Both the position numbers and the translations under genes were made by a program. From UMGS1696 sp045643285 (lineage in GTDB: Bacteria; Bacillota; Clostridia; Oscillospirales; CAG-272), in assembly GCA_045643285.1 (NCBI GenBank), contig JAZUKN010000077.1, positions 1-45,369 on the forward strand: DNA of 45,369 bases, written 5' to 3'. The notes beneath the pieces are model-generated. The model searched no databases, was not told where the DNA came from, and saw only the letters and a list, made by a program, of their open reading frames with translations. Below, in pieces: positions 15,627 through 25,700 of the stretch. Every line of letters begins with the position of its first letter. The first letter of the stretch is position 1.

Positions 15627-16169
15627 TTATAAAAACTTGTACAGACCGACAGTTTTGCGCAGTTTAGCCAAATAGAATATGATGCACCGCGTGAGGACAA
15701 TATCGTACAGTACGAAGAATACAGTGCCGAGGACGACAGTCAGCACGCCGAGTGTGAAGAACTCGTCTCCGACGTGGAGAACGAACTGTCCGAGGAGGAC
15801 GCACCCTATGAGCATCAAGTCAAGCGAGGCGATCTTCAGGATGAACGCGACGGATTTCGACGGGATCTTTTCGATACGCGGCTTAATTATGGGGTACACC
15901 GCCGAGAAAAGAATGTATTCGACGGCGTACAGCTTTGACGGGAGTAAGAGGAGCGCAAGCACTGACGTTGCCGCCGCATAGATAAATCCCCACTTGTCGC
16001 CCGTTTCGATGATAACGACGACGGTAACGAGCGAGCAGATGAGTATGACCGAGAGGTCAAGCACCGTCATTCCGCCGAAATAGAGCAGAACGAGCGTCAG
16101 CGCCGCGAATACTCCGCAGAACGCCGTTTTTCTCGCGGCAGTGTTTTGTCCTGTTTTGATTTTTCCCAT
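15627..16169 (-). CDS. Integral membrane protein of unknown function
   Basis: 180 residues with about five membrane helices (approximately 15-35, 38-55, 62-80, 107-130 and 138-165) after a short basic N-terminus (MGKIKTGQNTAARKTAF). The topology and the start (RKTAFCGVFAALTLVLLYF) resemble ECF-transporter S components and DUF2232-type proteins, but no substrate motif is recognisable. Begins directly after the DnaJ-like gene stop (TAAATG), so the three genes 17747-15627 form one operon. Confidence 0.75.
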   Translation of the reverse strand: MGKIKTGQNTAARKTAFCGVFAALTLVLLYFGGMTVLDLSVILICSLVTVVVIIETGDKWGFIYAAATSVLALLLLPSKLYAVEYILFSAVYPIIKPRIEKIPSKSVAFILKIASLDLMLIGCVLLGQFVLHVGDEFFTLGVLTVVLGTVFFVLYDIVLTRCIIFYLAKLRKTVGLYKFL

Positions 16170-16808
16170 TTAACAGCACCTTATGAGATCGCCGCCGCAG
16201 CATTCACAGCAGGTGTCACAGCAGATGAGCGTCGAGCAGGTGCCGCAGAGATCGTTACCGCCGCAGCAGGTGCCGCAGTCTTCACCCGATCGGTCGCTTC
16301 TGTCGCGGTAAGCCGAGCCGTAAGCGGAGGACCGACTGTGCATTCTGTTGCGCGCGTCTCTGTATTCGGCGTTCGACGGGTCGATGTAGCACGCGATCTC
16401 GATATAGCGTATCGCATCGTAGTAGTAGCCGCGCTGAGTGAGCAGACAGCCCTTGAGGTAGTTCCATTCAGCTCCTCTGTCGGATGCAGGTGTCGAATCA
16501 ATTATGATCTCGGCTTCGGAGTACCGTCCTTCGTTGATAAGGCGGCGCACCTCACCGAACGATGTCGTTCCCGATGACTGGTACGAATTGTACGACGAGG
16601 ACGAGCCGCCCGACTGACCGGCACGCTCTTTCTGTATGGCGTCGTACGCTTCGTTGATTTCTTTCATGATCTCTTCGCTGCTGCCTGCCTGGGAAGTTCC
16701 GACGAAATTGTCCGGATGATACTTCCGCGCAAGATTGCGGTAAGCCTTTTTGATTTCTTCGTCAGTGGCACAGCGAGGAATGCCGAGTACCTGATAAGGA
16801 TCTTTCAT
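16170..16808 (-). CDS. DnaJ-domain protein with helical repeat and cysteine-rich tail
   Basis: 212 residues. J domain at about 1-65 with the HPD motif (KYHPDNF) that stimulates Hsp70. A Ser/Gly/Tyr-rich linker (about 66-85) leads to a TPR-like helical part (FGEVRRLINEGRYSEAEIII ... AEWNYLKGCLLTQRGYYYDAIRYIEIACYIDPSNAEYRDA). The last 38 residues hold 13 cysteines in CC and CxxC groups and may bind metal or form a membrane or protein contact. It is not a full DnaJ (no G/F region or classic zinc-finger domain). Genes of this shape commonly neighbour DUF5685 genes in Clostridia, as here. Confidence 0.85.
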   Translation of the reverse strand: MKDPYQVLGIPRCATDEEIKKAYRNLARKYHPDNFVGTSQAGSSEEIMKEINEAYDAIQKERAGQSGGSSSSYNSYQSSGTTSFGEVRRLINEGRYSEAEIIIDSTPASDRGAEWNYLKGCLLTQRGYYYDAIRYIEIACYIDPSNAEYRDARNRMHSRSSAYGSAYRDRSDRSGEDCGTCCGGNDLCGTCSTLICCDTCCECCGGDLIRCC

Positions 16809-16832
16809 ATTTTGTCCTTTTGAATGATAGAT

Positions 16833-17747
16833 TTATGTGTTGTCGGCTTCTGTCGACCGACGTTTTTCCTTTTTGTCACGGGCTTTTCCGGAGATGATCC
16901 TGTCCGCTGAGCAGGGAAGCCCGAGATAGACGATGTTTTTCACGATCGGCGTGAGAGGGTGCGTGGGGTTTAGCTTTTCGACTGCGTCCGAAAGCGGCTC
17001 AAGCGAGACGGGAAGCGCGGTTTTTATCGAATCCGCGACGAGAGGGGAAACCTTGCCGCCGTCGAGCGCGTATTCACCCCAGCCGTAGCGGAGAGGGTTG
17101 TATCTGTCGCGGCGTATGTCGTCGGGTAGATCGTCGAGCGCGTCGCATATATAGATGAATTTGCCGACAGCGAAGCCGAAAGCGGAAGCAACGTCGGCTT
17201 TTTCGCCGTCAAGACCGAGCGAGAACAAAAACGCGAGCACATCGCCGAAAGCGTCCGAGGTAAGGTCGGCCGACGGGCATTTTTCGCTCTCAAGCCGACT
17301 TAACTCCGAAAGAAGCGAGCGGAGCTTTTCGTCCGTGCCGGAAGGAAGCTCCCGCCCGGCGCATTTGCCGAGATGAGAGGCGAGAGGGGAGAGAAGAAGC
17401 GGTTTGATTTTTTTCAGTCCGCGCTCGTCTGCGAGATCGTCGGCGATGTTTGATGAAACGAGTGCGTCGAAAACCGCGGCGGTGAAGCGCGTGGCACTGT
17501 TCGGCAGAAGCACGGCGCGTTTGGTCATCGGGTGAGCAGGACAGCGCAGTGAGTCGAACTCGGGAGTGATGTCTTCGAGGATCATGCGGACGGAGCAGAG
17601 GAGGACCATGTCGTAAGACAGCGCGAAACGGGAGAACTGACCGGAAGTGCGCCCGATCTCGCGGCAGACACCGCAGTACACGGCGCGGTATTTTTCGTAC
17701 TCACCGACTTTCAGCTCTGCGGTGAGCGGTCTGACGTAACCGAACAT
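16833..17747 (-). CDS. DUF5685 family protein
   Basis: 304 residues, predicted all-helical. The start MFGYVRPLTAELKVGEYEKYRAVYCGVCR is typical of the DUF5685 family. An Asp-rich segment (CDALDDLPDDIRRDRYNPL, about residues 206-224) resembles the metal-binding patches of helical isoprenoid-synthase-fold enzymes; whether it is catalytic is unknown. No signal peptide. First gene of an operon with the DnaJ-like and membrane proteins; gaaagga precedes the ATG. Only an imperfect promoter could be seen upstream (tataac/tattat around 17780-17800). Confidence 0.8.
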   Translation of the reverse strand: MFGYVRPLTAELKVGEYEKYRAVYCGVCREIGRTSGQFSRFALSYDMVLLCSVRMILEDITPEFDSLRCPAHPMTKRAVLLPNSATRFTAAVFDALVSSNIADDLADERGLKKIKPLLLSPLASHLGKCAGRELPSGTDEKLRSLLSELSRLESEKCPSADLTSDAFGDVLAFLFSLGLDGEKADVASAFGFAVGKFIYICDALDDLPDDIRRDRYNPLRYGWGEYALDGGKVSPLVADSIKTALPVSLEPLSDAVEKLNPTHPLTPIVKNIVYLGLPCSADRIISGKARDKKEKRRSTEADNT

Positions 17748-17852
17748 GGCGTGTCCTTTCTTCTGCCTCCGGCAGATAATTTTACATATAATATGTTATA
17801 GCAATCTCGGAGAGATTACAATAAACATTTTGTAAATATAATATTAAAAGAT

Positions 17853-18450
17853 GAGATCCGGCGGGATCTCGCGGATATGCGCGAACCGCACCTCCGGTAG
17901 GGGACGGCGCCCACGACGTCCAGCGGATTTGCAACAATTCTGCGGCTTCGCACGAAATATCATTACCCACTGTAGGGGAGACCATCGGTCTCCCGCCGAA
18001 CGATCTGCACATACTTTATATAGGCAAAAGGAAGAAAACGTCTGCGACGTTTTCGAATTCATTTTTTTGTCCTACGCGGACGGCGGACAAGGAGTACTTT
18101 CGCGTACTCCTTGTCAATCTACACGACTTAGGGGGAAGGTCGCTACGCTCTATTCCCCCTAAGAACCCCTTTGTTGCAGAGTAAATGCAACTCAATTATT
18201 TATCTTATCATTTATAAACGATTAAGTTTTCTTTGTAATGAGCGGCAGCGCGCTATTATTAGAGACCTAAATCCTCTTCATCGTCGCACTTTCTTTGTAA
18301 CAAAGGGGTGTTTCCAAAGAGGGGAAATTGACGCGCCAGCGTCCTTGCCCCTCTTTGGTCGTGTGGATTCATAAGGAGTCCGCGAAAGGACTCCTTATGG
18401 ACCGTCCGTCAGGACAAAAAGAATTATTTGAAAACGTCTGCGACGTTTTC
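17853..18450. repeat. Composite hairpin element, copy B (complete, two-armed)
   Basis: Fills the gap between the DUF5685 gene and the tRNA cluster. Left outer part: a hairpin at about 17853-17870 and a gtagggg-gagacc/ggtctc module (about 17957-17985) followed by the gatctgcacatactttatat stretch also seen in other copies. Then end hairpin gaaaacgtc/gacgttttc (18034-18054), 18087-18114, 18127-18163, conserved core gagcggcagcgcgctattatt (18239-18290), and the mirror arm 18314-18358, 18370-18399 and end hairpin 18430-18450. Both end hairpins have the same stem and loop, which differ from those of copy A. Confidence 0.75.
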
Positions 18451-18534
18451 TTCCTTACCTTGATCTTGACGAAGATTATTTCAAAAGAAAAAATCTTTTT
18501 TTATTTCTTTTTCAAGAAATATCCCCCTACCCCC

Positions 18535-18563
18535 TTGACAAACACATTTCCGTGTGCTATTAT
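18535..18563 (+). promoter_or_regulatory. Promoter of the tRNA cluster
   Basis: ttgaca (18535-18540), 17-base spacer, tattat (18558-18563), about 28 bases before tRNA-Gly. A perfect -35 box with optimal spacing. Confidence 0.8.
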
Positions 18564-18590
18564 ATTAAAGCGTTCGATTATCGGCGAAAC

Positions 18591-18661
18591 GCGAGTGTAG
18601 TTCAGTGGTAGAATGTCAGCCTTCCAAGCTGATTATGTGGGTTCGATTCCCATCACTCGCT
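18591..18661 (+). tRNA. tRNA-Gly (TCC)
   Basis: 71 bases. Acceptor gcgagtg pairs with cactcgc; T arm has gttcgattc; anticodon loop cttccaa gives anticodon TCC, reading GGA/GGG. CCA is not encoded. First of three tRNAs in one transcript. Confidence 0.96.
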
Positions 18662-18667
18662 TCAAAT

Positions 18668-18741
18668 GCGCCTTTAGCTCAGCTGGATAGAGCAACTGCC
18701 TTCTAAGCAGTAGGTCGACGGTTCGAGTCCGCCAAGGCGCG
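18668..18741 (+). tRNA. tRNA-Arg (TCT)
   Basis: 74 bases. Acceptor gcgcctt/aaggcgc; D arm agctcagctggatagagc; anticodon stem actgc/gcagt with loop containing TCT (reads AGA/AGG); T arm gttcgagtc. CCA not encoded. Confidence 0.96.
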
Positions 18742-18754
18742 CTTTTCTTTTTAC

Positions 18755-18829
18755 GGTGGGTATGGCTCAGTTGGTTAGAGCGCCAGGTTGTGGCCCTGGA
18801 GGTCAAGAGTTCGACTCTCTTTACTCACC
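18755..18829 (+). tRNA. tRNA-His (GTG)
   Basis: 75 bases including the extra G(-1) encoded at 18755 opposite the discriminator C, the hallmark of tRNA-His. Acceptor gtgggta/tactcac, anticodon GTG in the loop of ccagg/cctgg, T arm gttcgactc. CCA not encoded. Confidence 0.96.
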
Positions 18830-18835
18830 CTACAG

Positions 18836-18874
18836 AAAAAATCCCTTTTGTCTTCACGACAAAGGGGATTTTTT
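18836..18874 (+). terminator. Terminator of the tRNA cluster
   Basis: aaaaaatcccttttgtc pairs with gacaaaggggatttttt around a 5-base loop, ending in a T run. Directly after tRNA-His. Confidence 0.9.
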
Positions 18875-18877
18875 GGT

Positions 18878-19056
18878 GATATCCGTTTTTCAAACGGATG
18901 ATATACCTTCGGTATGATATCGCACTTCGTGCGATGATATACGCTGTCGCGTATTCATAATATTTGAGCGAAGCGAAAATATATCATACTTGCGTAAGCT
19001 GTATATCATACGGTACCTGCCGTATATCATATCGCCCACGGCGATATATCATTTCC
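18878..19056. repeat. Array of short hairpins with a flipping spacer (atgatat / atatcat)
   Basis: Eight small palindromes with unrelated stems in about 180 bases: atccgt/acggat, atacc/ggtat, atcgcac/gtgcgat, atacgc/gcgtat, a central attt-gc/gc-aaat type, atactt/aa-gtat, atacgg/ccgtat and atcgcc/ggcgat. They are joined by atgatat in the left half and atatcat in the right half, so the linker flips orientation near 18962-18980. It lies between the tRNA terminator and the convergent 3' end of addA. Same layout as 13035-13262 with a different linker. Confidence 0.7.
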
Positions 19057-19057
19057 A

Positions 19058-22000
19058 TTACACTTCCACTGTTCTTCCGAGTACCGTCGAATAGACGTAT
19101 GCGTGTGGGATCGGCTCGCCGAACATCTCCGCGCATATTTTTTTGTAATACGTAAGCTGACTGGAGTGACGTGCGCGCAGTTTTTCCTCCGCAAGACGCG
19201 GCTCGCGCATCTCTTCGGCTGTCATCGAATCCGTTTTGTAGTCTATGAGAACAAGCTCGCCCGTGTCGGGATCGCGGTACACGCAGTCTACAACGCCCTG
19301 TACCGTTACTTTCGCGCCGCTTTCGGAGAGTTTTTTCTTTAATTCCTCGTCAGTGGTGAAACCGTCGGCATCCATGCGCACGTTGAATCGGAACTCGCGC
19401 TTAACGAACGGCGAACGGCTTAATTTGTCCATAAGCGCACTGCCCGCAAACCGCTCGATCTGCTTCATGTTCACAAGAGACGCGTTCGCCGACGAAATAA
19501 ATCTTTGAGTGACGAGACGCTCAAGCTCTGCCGCACTGCCTCTCTCGCGCAGTTTCGTAAAGTCCGCAAACTGCATGAATACATGAGTCGCACTGCCTTT
19601 TTCGCTCGCCGTCGCCCATTTTTCGCCCGTCATGAAGTCGGGCTTTTTCAGTTTTATCTCATCCGTCGTCGGCGCGGCTTCGGGTTTGTCGAGCGCGCGG
19701 GAGGGATCGGCGATCTCGTCTTCTCCGTCCGCGTCGAGGATCGTAGGCGACAGCTTCGATACCGTCAGCTTCGACGGCAGGGACGCGAGATAACCGTACG
19801 GGTAGCAGAATCCGTCGCGGGTGGCGAATTCCTCTTCGGTGAGCGGGACGGCGGCGACTGTTTCAGCCGTTTCTGTGCCTGTCTGACCGGCGGTAAGCGC
19901 AAATTCCTCTCCGTCCGAGTAGATTTTCACCGATACACGCGCCGGCTTGTTTTTTTCCACTGCAGCGAGTATCCATTCGATATACGACGACGCATTCTTT
20001 ACGGTATAGCCGTCGTACAGCCGTGCCGCGGTTTCGGTCTTTTTTACGAGCGAGTCTGCCGACTGCGTTTTCGCCGTCACGATCAGCTTGTCGCACGCAC
20101 GGGACAGCGCAACGTATAAGATACGCATTTCTTCGTCGGTGTCTTCATTCTGCTGTTTTATGCTGACTGCCTGCCTGAAGAGCGTGTCGCACATCGTCAG
20201 TCCGCTGTTGTCGGGGACGTACATCCCGATGCCGAGAGACTTTTCAAACAGCACCGTTTTTGAGGCTTCGTTGGTCGGGTGGAGCGAGTGTCCGCAGTCG
20301 CAAACAAAGCAGACGGGGAACTCAAGGCCTTTTGATTTGTGTATGGTCATCACGGAAACCGCTTCGGACGAGCGCGAGGGCTTGTCTCCGCTCTTCTCAC
20401 CTGACGCAAGAGCTTCTTCCGCGTATTCGATGAATGCCGAAAGATCCGCGCGGTTGACCGAGCCGGAAACGCTCGCTTCAAAATCCTTTGCCATGGCCGC
20501 AAGACGGTTGACGGCATCCCTCTCGCTTCCGTTTTCGCGGATACCGTCGATCGAGAAGACAGATATTTCGTCGAGCAGGTATTCGATATACTTTTTCGCG
20601 CTCATTCCGCGCGAGACGGTCTGCTCTTTTTCGATGAAGCGAACGACGGACGCGCATTTTTCGCGTAATGTTCCGTTTGCTGTGTCGTCGTTCGCACACG
20701 CGAGAAGACCGAGATAGATCGGCTTGTCTCCGGCTCTTTCGCGCAGTGCGAGAAGATCGGCAAGCGTGAATCCGAACAGCGGAGAACGGAGCGCACCGGC
20801 GGTGTAAACGTCTCGGAGCGGATTGTCGATAAAGCCGAGTACGCACATAACGAGCATTACGGCGGGGCTGTAGGAAAGCGGCTCGTCACGCTCGATGAAC
20901 GCAGGGATCCCGCGTTTTTGCAGTGCGTCGCGGAACTCGGTCAGCTTACTGTTCGAGCGCAGAAGTACGGCAAAGTCGCCGGCTCTGTATATCTTCTCCC
21001 CGTTCTGCCGTCCTATCATTGAGGCTATCCTGTCGGCAACGTATTCGATTTCGGGATTTAAGCCGCCGTCTTCGCTTTTTTCGCCGGTTTTTTTCTTTTT
21101 CTTTTCGATGAGAACTATTTCACTGTCTTCAAACGAAGTATCGTCTCCGCCTGTGCGCGAGCAGATAAGCCCGTCGCTTTTTCCGTAAGGTATGCCGCCG
21201 AACGGAAGAAGATAGTCGGACACGGCGTTCGTGAGGTTCGTCACCGGCTCGGACGAGCGGAAATTGTTGCTCATGTGAAGCACTCGCCCACTGTCCGCGT
21301 CAAACGGATAACCGCCGTCGTTTTCGGGATCGAGAGACTGCCATTTCGTGCGGTATTCCGAGAAGACGGACGGGTCTGCGCCGCGGAAACGGTAGATAGC
21401 CTGCTTTATGTCGCCTACCATGAATCGGTGAGCGTCCGAGGCAAGTGCGCGGAAGATCGCGTCCTGCGTGCGGTTCGTGTCCTGGTATTCGTCGATGAAG
21501 ATGTACTTGTAGCGCGAGCCGATTTCCCGTGCGGCTTCTGTAGGTCGTCCGTCACCGTCGATCAGCAAGCGTACTGACAGCGCTTCGAGGTCGCTGAATT
21601 CAAGCATCGACAGGTCGCGCTTTTTCTTTTCGTAGCGTGCGCTGTATTCGGCGAGTACCTTTGAAGCCGATCGGAGGACGGTCACGGTCTTGTCGCGCGA
21701 GAGAATCAGCTCTCCCGATGTGACCTTGTTCATTTTTTCGGCGAGCGTTCCGATTTTTTTGGTCGCTTCGGTGCGTACGTCTTTGAATTCATCCGACAGC
21801 TCGCAGGCGTGTTTGGAGCTGAGCGGAGACAGCTTTTCTTTCGGGAACGAGAGAAACATCTCTTTCAGCGCGGAAAAATCGCCGCCGTCAAGCAGAGTGC
21901 GCGCATTTTTGAACCATTCGGCTTTCAGGGCGCAGTCGCTTCCGTATTTTTCTTCTACTTCGGGGTAGGACTGCATCTCTTCCGAATATGACGAGAACAG

Positions 22001-22705
22001 TTCACCGTAGTGGCGGAGCATTTCTGCAAGGAGGTCTTTATAGACTCTTCCGAACGGGGAAGAGAGGAACGAATCCTCAGCCGTTACGGTGTTCATGAGC
22101 GTGTCGGCGTAATCGTCGAGCGCGGAGTACGTCAGTCCGGCGGACGACAGCTTTCCTGCAAGCACGAACAGCTCTTCGTCGATTTTTTCCGTTTCGCGCA
22201 CCGTTGCGAGTGTGTCGGCAAGCGTGAGAAAATCTTCGTCACCGCTCTCGAAAAGATCGTCGGTAACGGAGCGCATCGTCTCGGCTTTCATCCGCTCGAT
22301 GAGCTGAGAGTTCGCTATGAGGCGCGAATCCTGCGACAGTCCGAGAGAAGAAAAGTATTTGCGGAGTATTTTATATAAAAACGAGTCGATAGTCGATATG
22401 TCGGCGGACGGCACGAGGGTTGACGAGCGCATCAGCCGTGCGGCGGCGACGGGATCGGTCGGGCGCAGATCAAGCGCGGCTTTGACTATTCTGTCGCCGA
22501 TCTTGCGTTTCATGTCCTGTGCGGCGGCTCGCGTAAATGTCACGACTGCGATCTCGCCGATGTCGGCTTTGCCCGATTTGATAAGCTCGACTATGCGTGA
22601 GGACAGCGTGAATGTTTTGCCGCTTCCGGCAGCCGCAGAGACGAGCAGGTTTCCTGCGTCCTCAAAAACGGCGTACCGCTGAGGGGAGGTGTAATTGTCA
22701 CTCAT
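19058..22705 (-). CDS. addA: ATP-dependent helicase/nuclease subunit AddA
   Basis: 1215 residues. N-terminal UvrD-type helicase with Walker A AAAGSGKTFTL (about 24-34), motif Ia VVTFTRAAAQDMKRKI and Walker B IFIDEYQDTNRTQD; later VMTIHKSKGLEFPVCF and LYVALSRACDKLIV. The C-terminal RecB-type nuclease shows VQGVVDCVYRDPDTGELVLIDYKTD with the metal-binding Asp and catalytic Lys. AddAB processes double-strand ends to Chi-like sites for RecA loading and replaces RecBCD in Firmicutes. Starts 22 bases after addB with ggaggg as ribosome binding site. Confidence 0.96.
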   Translation of the reverse strand: MSDNYTSPQRYAVFEDAGNLLVSAAAGSGKTFTLSSRIVELIKSGKADIGEIAVVTFTRAAAQDMKRKIGDRIVKAALDLRPTDPVAAARLMRSSTLVPSADISTIDSFLYKILRKYFSSLGLSQDSRLIANSQLIERMKAETMRSVTDDLFESGDEDFLTLADTLATVRETEKIDEELFVLAGKLSSAGLTYSALDDYADTLMNTVTAEDSFLSSPFGRVYKDLLAEMLRHYGELFSSYSEEMQSYPEVEEKYGSDCALKAEWFKNARTLLDGGDFSALKEMFLSFPKEKLSPLSSKHACELSDEFKDVRTEATKKIGTLAEKMNKVTSGELILSRDKTVTVLRSASKVLAEYSARYEKKKRDLSMLEFSDLEALSVRLLIDGDGRPTEAAREIGSRYKYIFIDEYQDTNRTQDAIFRALASDAHRFMVGDIKQAIYRFRGADPSVFSEYRTKWQSLDPENDGGYPFDADSGRVLHMSNNFRSSEPVTNLTNAVSDYLLPFGGIPYGKSDGLICSRTGGDDTSFEDSEIVLIEKKKKKTGEKSEDGGLNPEIEYVADRIASMIGRQNGEKIYRAGDFAVLLRSNSKLTEFRDALQKRGIPAFIERDEPLSYSPAVMLVMCVLGFIDNPLRDVYTAGALRSPLFGFTLADLLALRERAGDKPIYLGLLACANDDTANGTLREKCASVVRFIEKEQTVSRGMSAKKYIEYLLDEISVFSIDGIRENGSERDAVNRLAAMAKDFEASVSGSVNRADLSAFIEYAEEALASGEKSGDKPSRSSEAVSVMTIHKSKGLEFPVCFVCDCGHSLHPTNEASKTVLFEKSLGIGMYVPDNSGLTMCDTLFRQAVSIKQQNEDTDEEMRILYVALSRACDKLIVTAKTQSADSLVKKTETAARLYDGYTVKNASSYIEWILAAVEKNKPARVSVKIYSDGEEFALTAGQTGTETAETVAAVPLTEEEFATRDGFCYPYGYLASLPSKLTVSKLSPTILDADGEDEIADPSRALDKPEAAPTTDEIKLKKPDFMTGEKWATASEKGSATHVFMQFADFTKLRERGSAAELERLVTQRFISSANASLVNMKQIERFAGSALMDKLSRSPFVKREFRFNVRMDADGFTTDEELKKKLSESGAKVTVQGVVDCVYRDPDTGELVLIDYKTDSMTAEEMREPRLAEEKLRARHSSQLTYYKKICAEMFGEPIPHAYVYSTVLGRTVEV

Positions 22706-22727
22706 GTTGTTGCATCCCTCCGTTTTA

Positions 22728-25700
22728 TCATTCAGTTCCGTGCTTTGCCGAGCGGCATACGGGTGCGTAGTCGCAGTACAGGCACGGGAGAGTTCCGTTT
22801 TCTCTCTTTTTCGGCTTTGCGTCGGCTGTTCCCGAACGTATTTCGTCCGCTATGTCGGTGAGAGCTTTTGCGAGAGTGTTGTATATCTCTCCGAAATTCT
22901 CCGCACTCACGAGGAACGAATCCTTTGCGGCAACGACAGATCCTTTTTCGACCTTTACTGGCGCGAACTGTCCGCTCAGTTCTCCGTCCATTGCGCGGAG
23001 TATGTTTTCGTCGTCAAGAAGCACGCCGCTGTGACCGATGTTTTCGATGATGTCGCGCCTGTTGCCGTCCGCGTCCGATATGGAATCCGAAAGTCCTGCT
23101 TTCGTCTTTGCGGCAAAGTAGACAGCACCGGCAGGAAGTATCTCCCGTCCGCCCTTGTCCGGCAGTCCGTTCTTCCAGACCGAGAAGAGATAGACGAGAA
23201 GCTGAATGTCAAGCCCTCTTGAGATGTTGTCGAGCGAGAATTTCTTCTCTCCCGTTTTGTAGTCGACTATGCGGACGTAACGCTTTCCGTCGGGAGAATC
23301 GTACACGTCAACTCTGTCGGCAATGCCGTCGAGGTGGACGGTACAGCCGTCGTCGGTCGTAAACGAGAGCGATTTTGTCGCTTTTATGCCGTCTTCGGGG
23401 TACGCCGAGATCGGAAGCTCAAATTCCGTCGGAACGAATTTGCTCTGCCGGATGTCCTCGGCGATAGCTTCGACGAAGACGTAAACGTATCTTGATACGC
23501 GCATGAGCAGATATTTTATCCGTCCGTCGTATTCGCCGTTTCCGAGTCCGCCGTTTTCGGAGAGGGACGCGGTGTATTCGCCGATTATTTCTTCGGTCAA
23601 AGCCGATATTTCTTCTTTTGTTATCTCGCCGGACGCGATTTTTTCGGCAGGGACGGTGCAGAACAGCTTTTCAAGTACATAGTGGACGAAAGTGCCGATG
23701 TCAGACGAACCGATGTCGGCTTTTTTCTGCGGATCGAGCTTGATTTTCTTTTCACAGCAGTAGCCGAACGGGCAGTGGACGAATCTGTCTATCGCCGTCT
23801 GCGAGAGCTTCATTCGCTCGCCGCTCTTTTTCGGAACGTCGAGTCTGTCCGATTCCGCAGTGAGCTTTACGCCGTCGTCTTCCTTTATTCCGGCGAACGA
23901 GCGGAGAAGAGCCAGCTCGTTTTCGTCCGTGCGGCGCGAGAGAAGATACAGCGCGGTCTCTTTGTCGTACAATATTTCGGAGAGCGGCATTTTTCCGAAA
24001 ACGGAAACACATTCTTTGCCGAGAGACGAGAGAATTTTATCTATCCCCACAGCTCCCGAGGACGGATTTGTCACGCCGCCCGTCGGACAGAGGACGTACA
24101 GCTTTTCCGTCGCAGACGAAGCAACACGGTAGAACATAAAATGCTCACGCGCCAGCCGTACCGACGTGTCGGGAGAGGACAGCGTCAGTCCCACCGATTC
24201 AAGCGCGACCTTGTCGCAGTCGTCGAAGAATGTGCCGCCGTCCGTCACATTTCCGGGGAACTCGTCTTCGACTGCGCCGAGCATGATCACACATTTTACT
24301 TCGTCAAAACGCACGCCGGACGCGGAGCCGAGAACGACCTCGTCAACTCCCGTCGGGATAGTGCCTTTGTCCATGTCGGATGCGACGAGCGAGAACAGAT
24401 GCGAAAAGCGCGTGACGTTGAGCGGACTGTCGCCGACCACCGCCACCATTTTGTCGAGTATTTCGCATACATAATCCCACGATTTCGCGGCGTGCTCGGC
24501 TTCTCTCGGCATACCGGCGGCACGGTAATTATCGCTCATCGCGGAAAGGGAAGCGGCGACACCGTATTCCTCCGCGAAAACGACGATCCTCTCGGCGATC
24601 TCACGCACCGACGCCACTCCGCGCCCGTCACCGAACAGTGAGAGAAGCGAATCGAGCGGCCTTATCACGGCGTCGCGGTATGCGTTCACGAGGGAAAGCA
24701 CTTCACGCCCGCCGTCCGTTATTTCTTTTCTGAATCCGTCCGGATTCATCGTCCACGGCTCGGAGGTGTACATTCGCCGACCGCGGATGTTCCATGTGTA
24801 AGTGTAGTTTTCAAACAGATTTGCCGACAGGCGTGCGAGGTTTCCGTCCGTTTCGGTTGTTTCATCGGAGAAAGACGGAGAGGGCGTCATGCCGGTCTTT
24901 ATGAGACGGATGATGTCTCTTCTCTGCCAGCCGCCGGACGCGACGGACAAAGCCGCAAGCACGAGTCTGACCGCAGGGGACGCGCAAACGTCGGACGACT
25001 CGGAGATAAAGCATTTTATCCCGTGGCGGCGGAGGACAGTGTCGACAGTTCCTTCATATAAGCCGATGTCATGGGCGACGACTGCTATATCAGAGTAGCG
25101 GTAGCCCTCGCGTATGAGCCGCAGTATAACGGACGCGCACGCTTCCGCTTCGTCGTATCTGTCGGCGCATTTTATTATATGTACGTCGTCCGCCGACTTT
25201 TTTTCGCCGTCGTATTTCGGCAGTTCTTCCGGTGAGAACAGCATTTTTTCGACTGCCGCAAGTTCATTTGAGGACGAATGCCGCCTGTTTTCGCCGAGCG
25301 GTATTATCTTCACGGGCAGGTTTTCGCGCGCCGCCATGAAGCGGACTTTTTTGAAATATTCCCTTGTCTCGCCGAAGTGGATACGGTCTGACGCACTGTT
25401 GTCCGACGGACAAGTGAACGTCACCGTTGTGTCGTCCGCCTGCCGCATGATGAGCGAGAGGATCTTTTCTTCCGCCGCAGTCAGCGAGAAAAACGAATCG
25501 ACAAAAACCGCCTTGCCTTTGAAGAACGGGTGAGACGACAGGGTGTCGGCGAGTTTTGAAAAGAGGTCGTTTCGGTCGATAGTTCCGTCGGCGAGGATCG
25601 CGCTGTACGCCGCATAGACGTTGACCGCATCGGAAAGGCGCGAGACGAGAGAGGAGAACATCCCCTTGCCGTCGCCGTCGGACGAATTAAGTCCGTCAAG

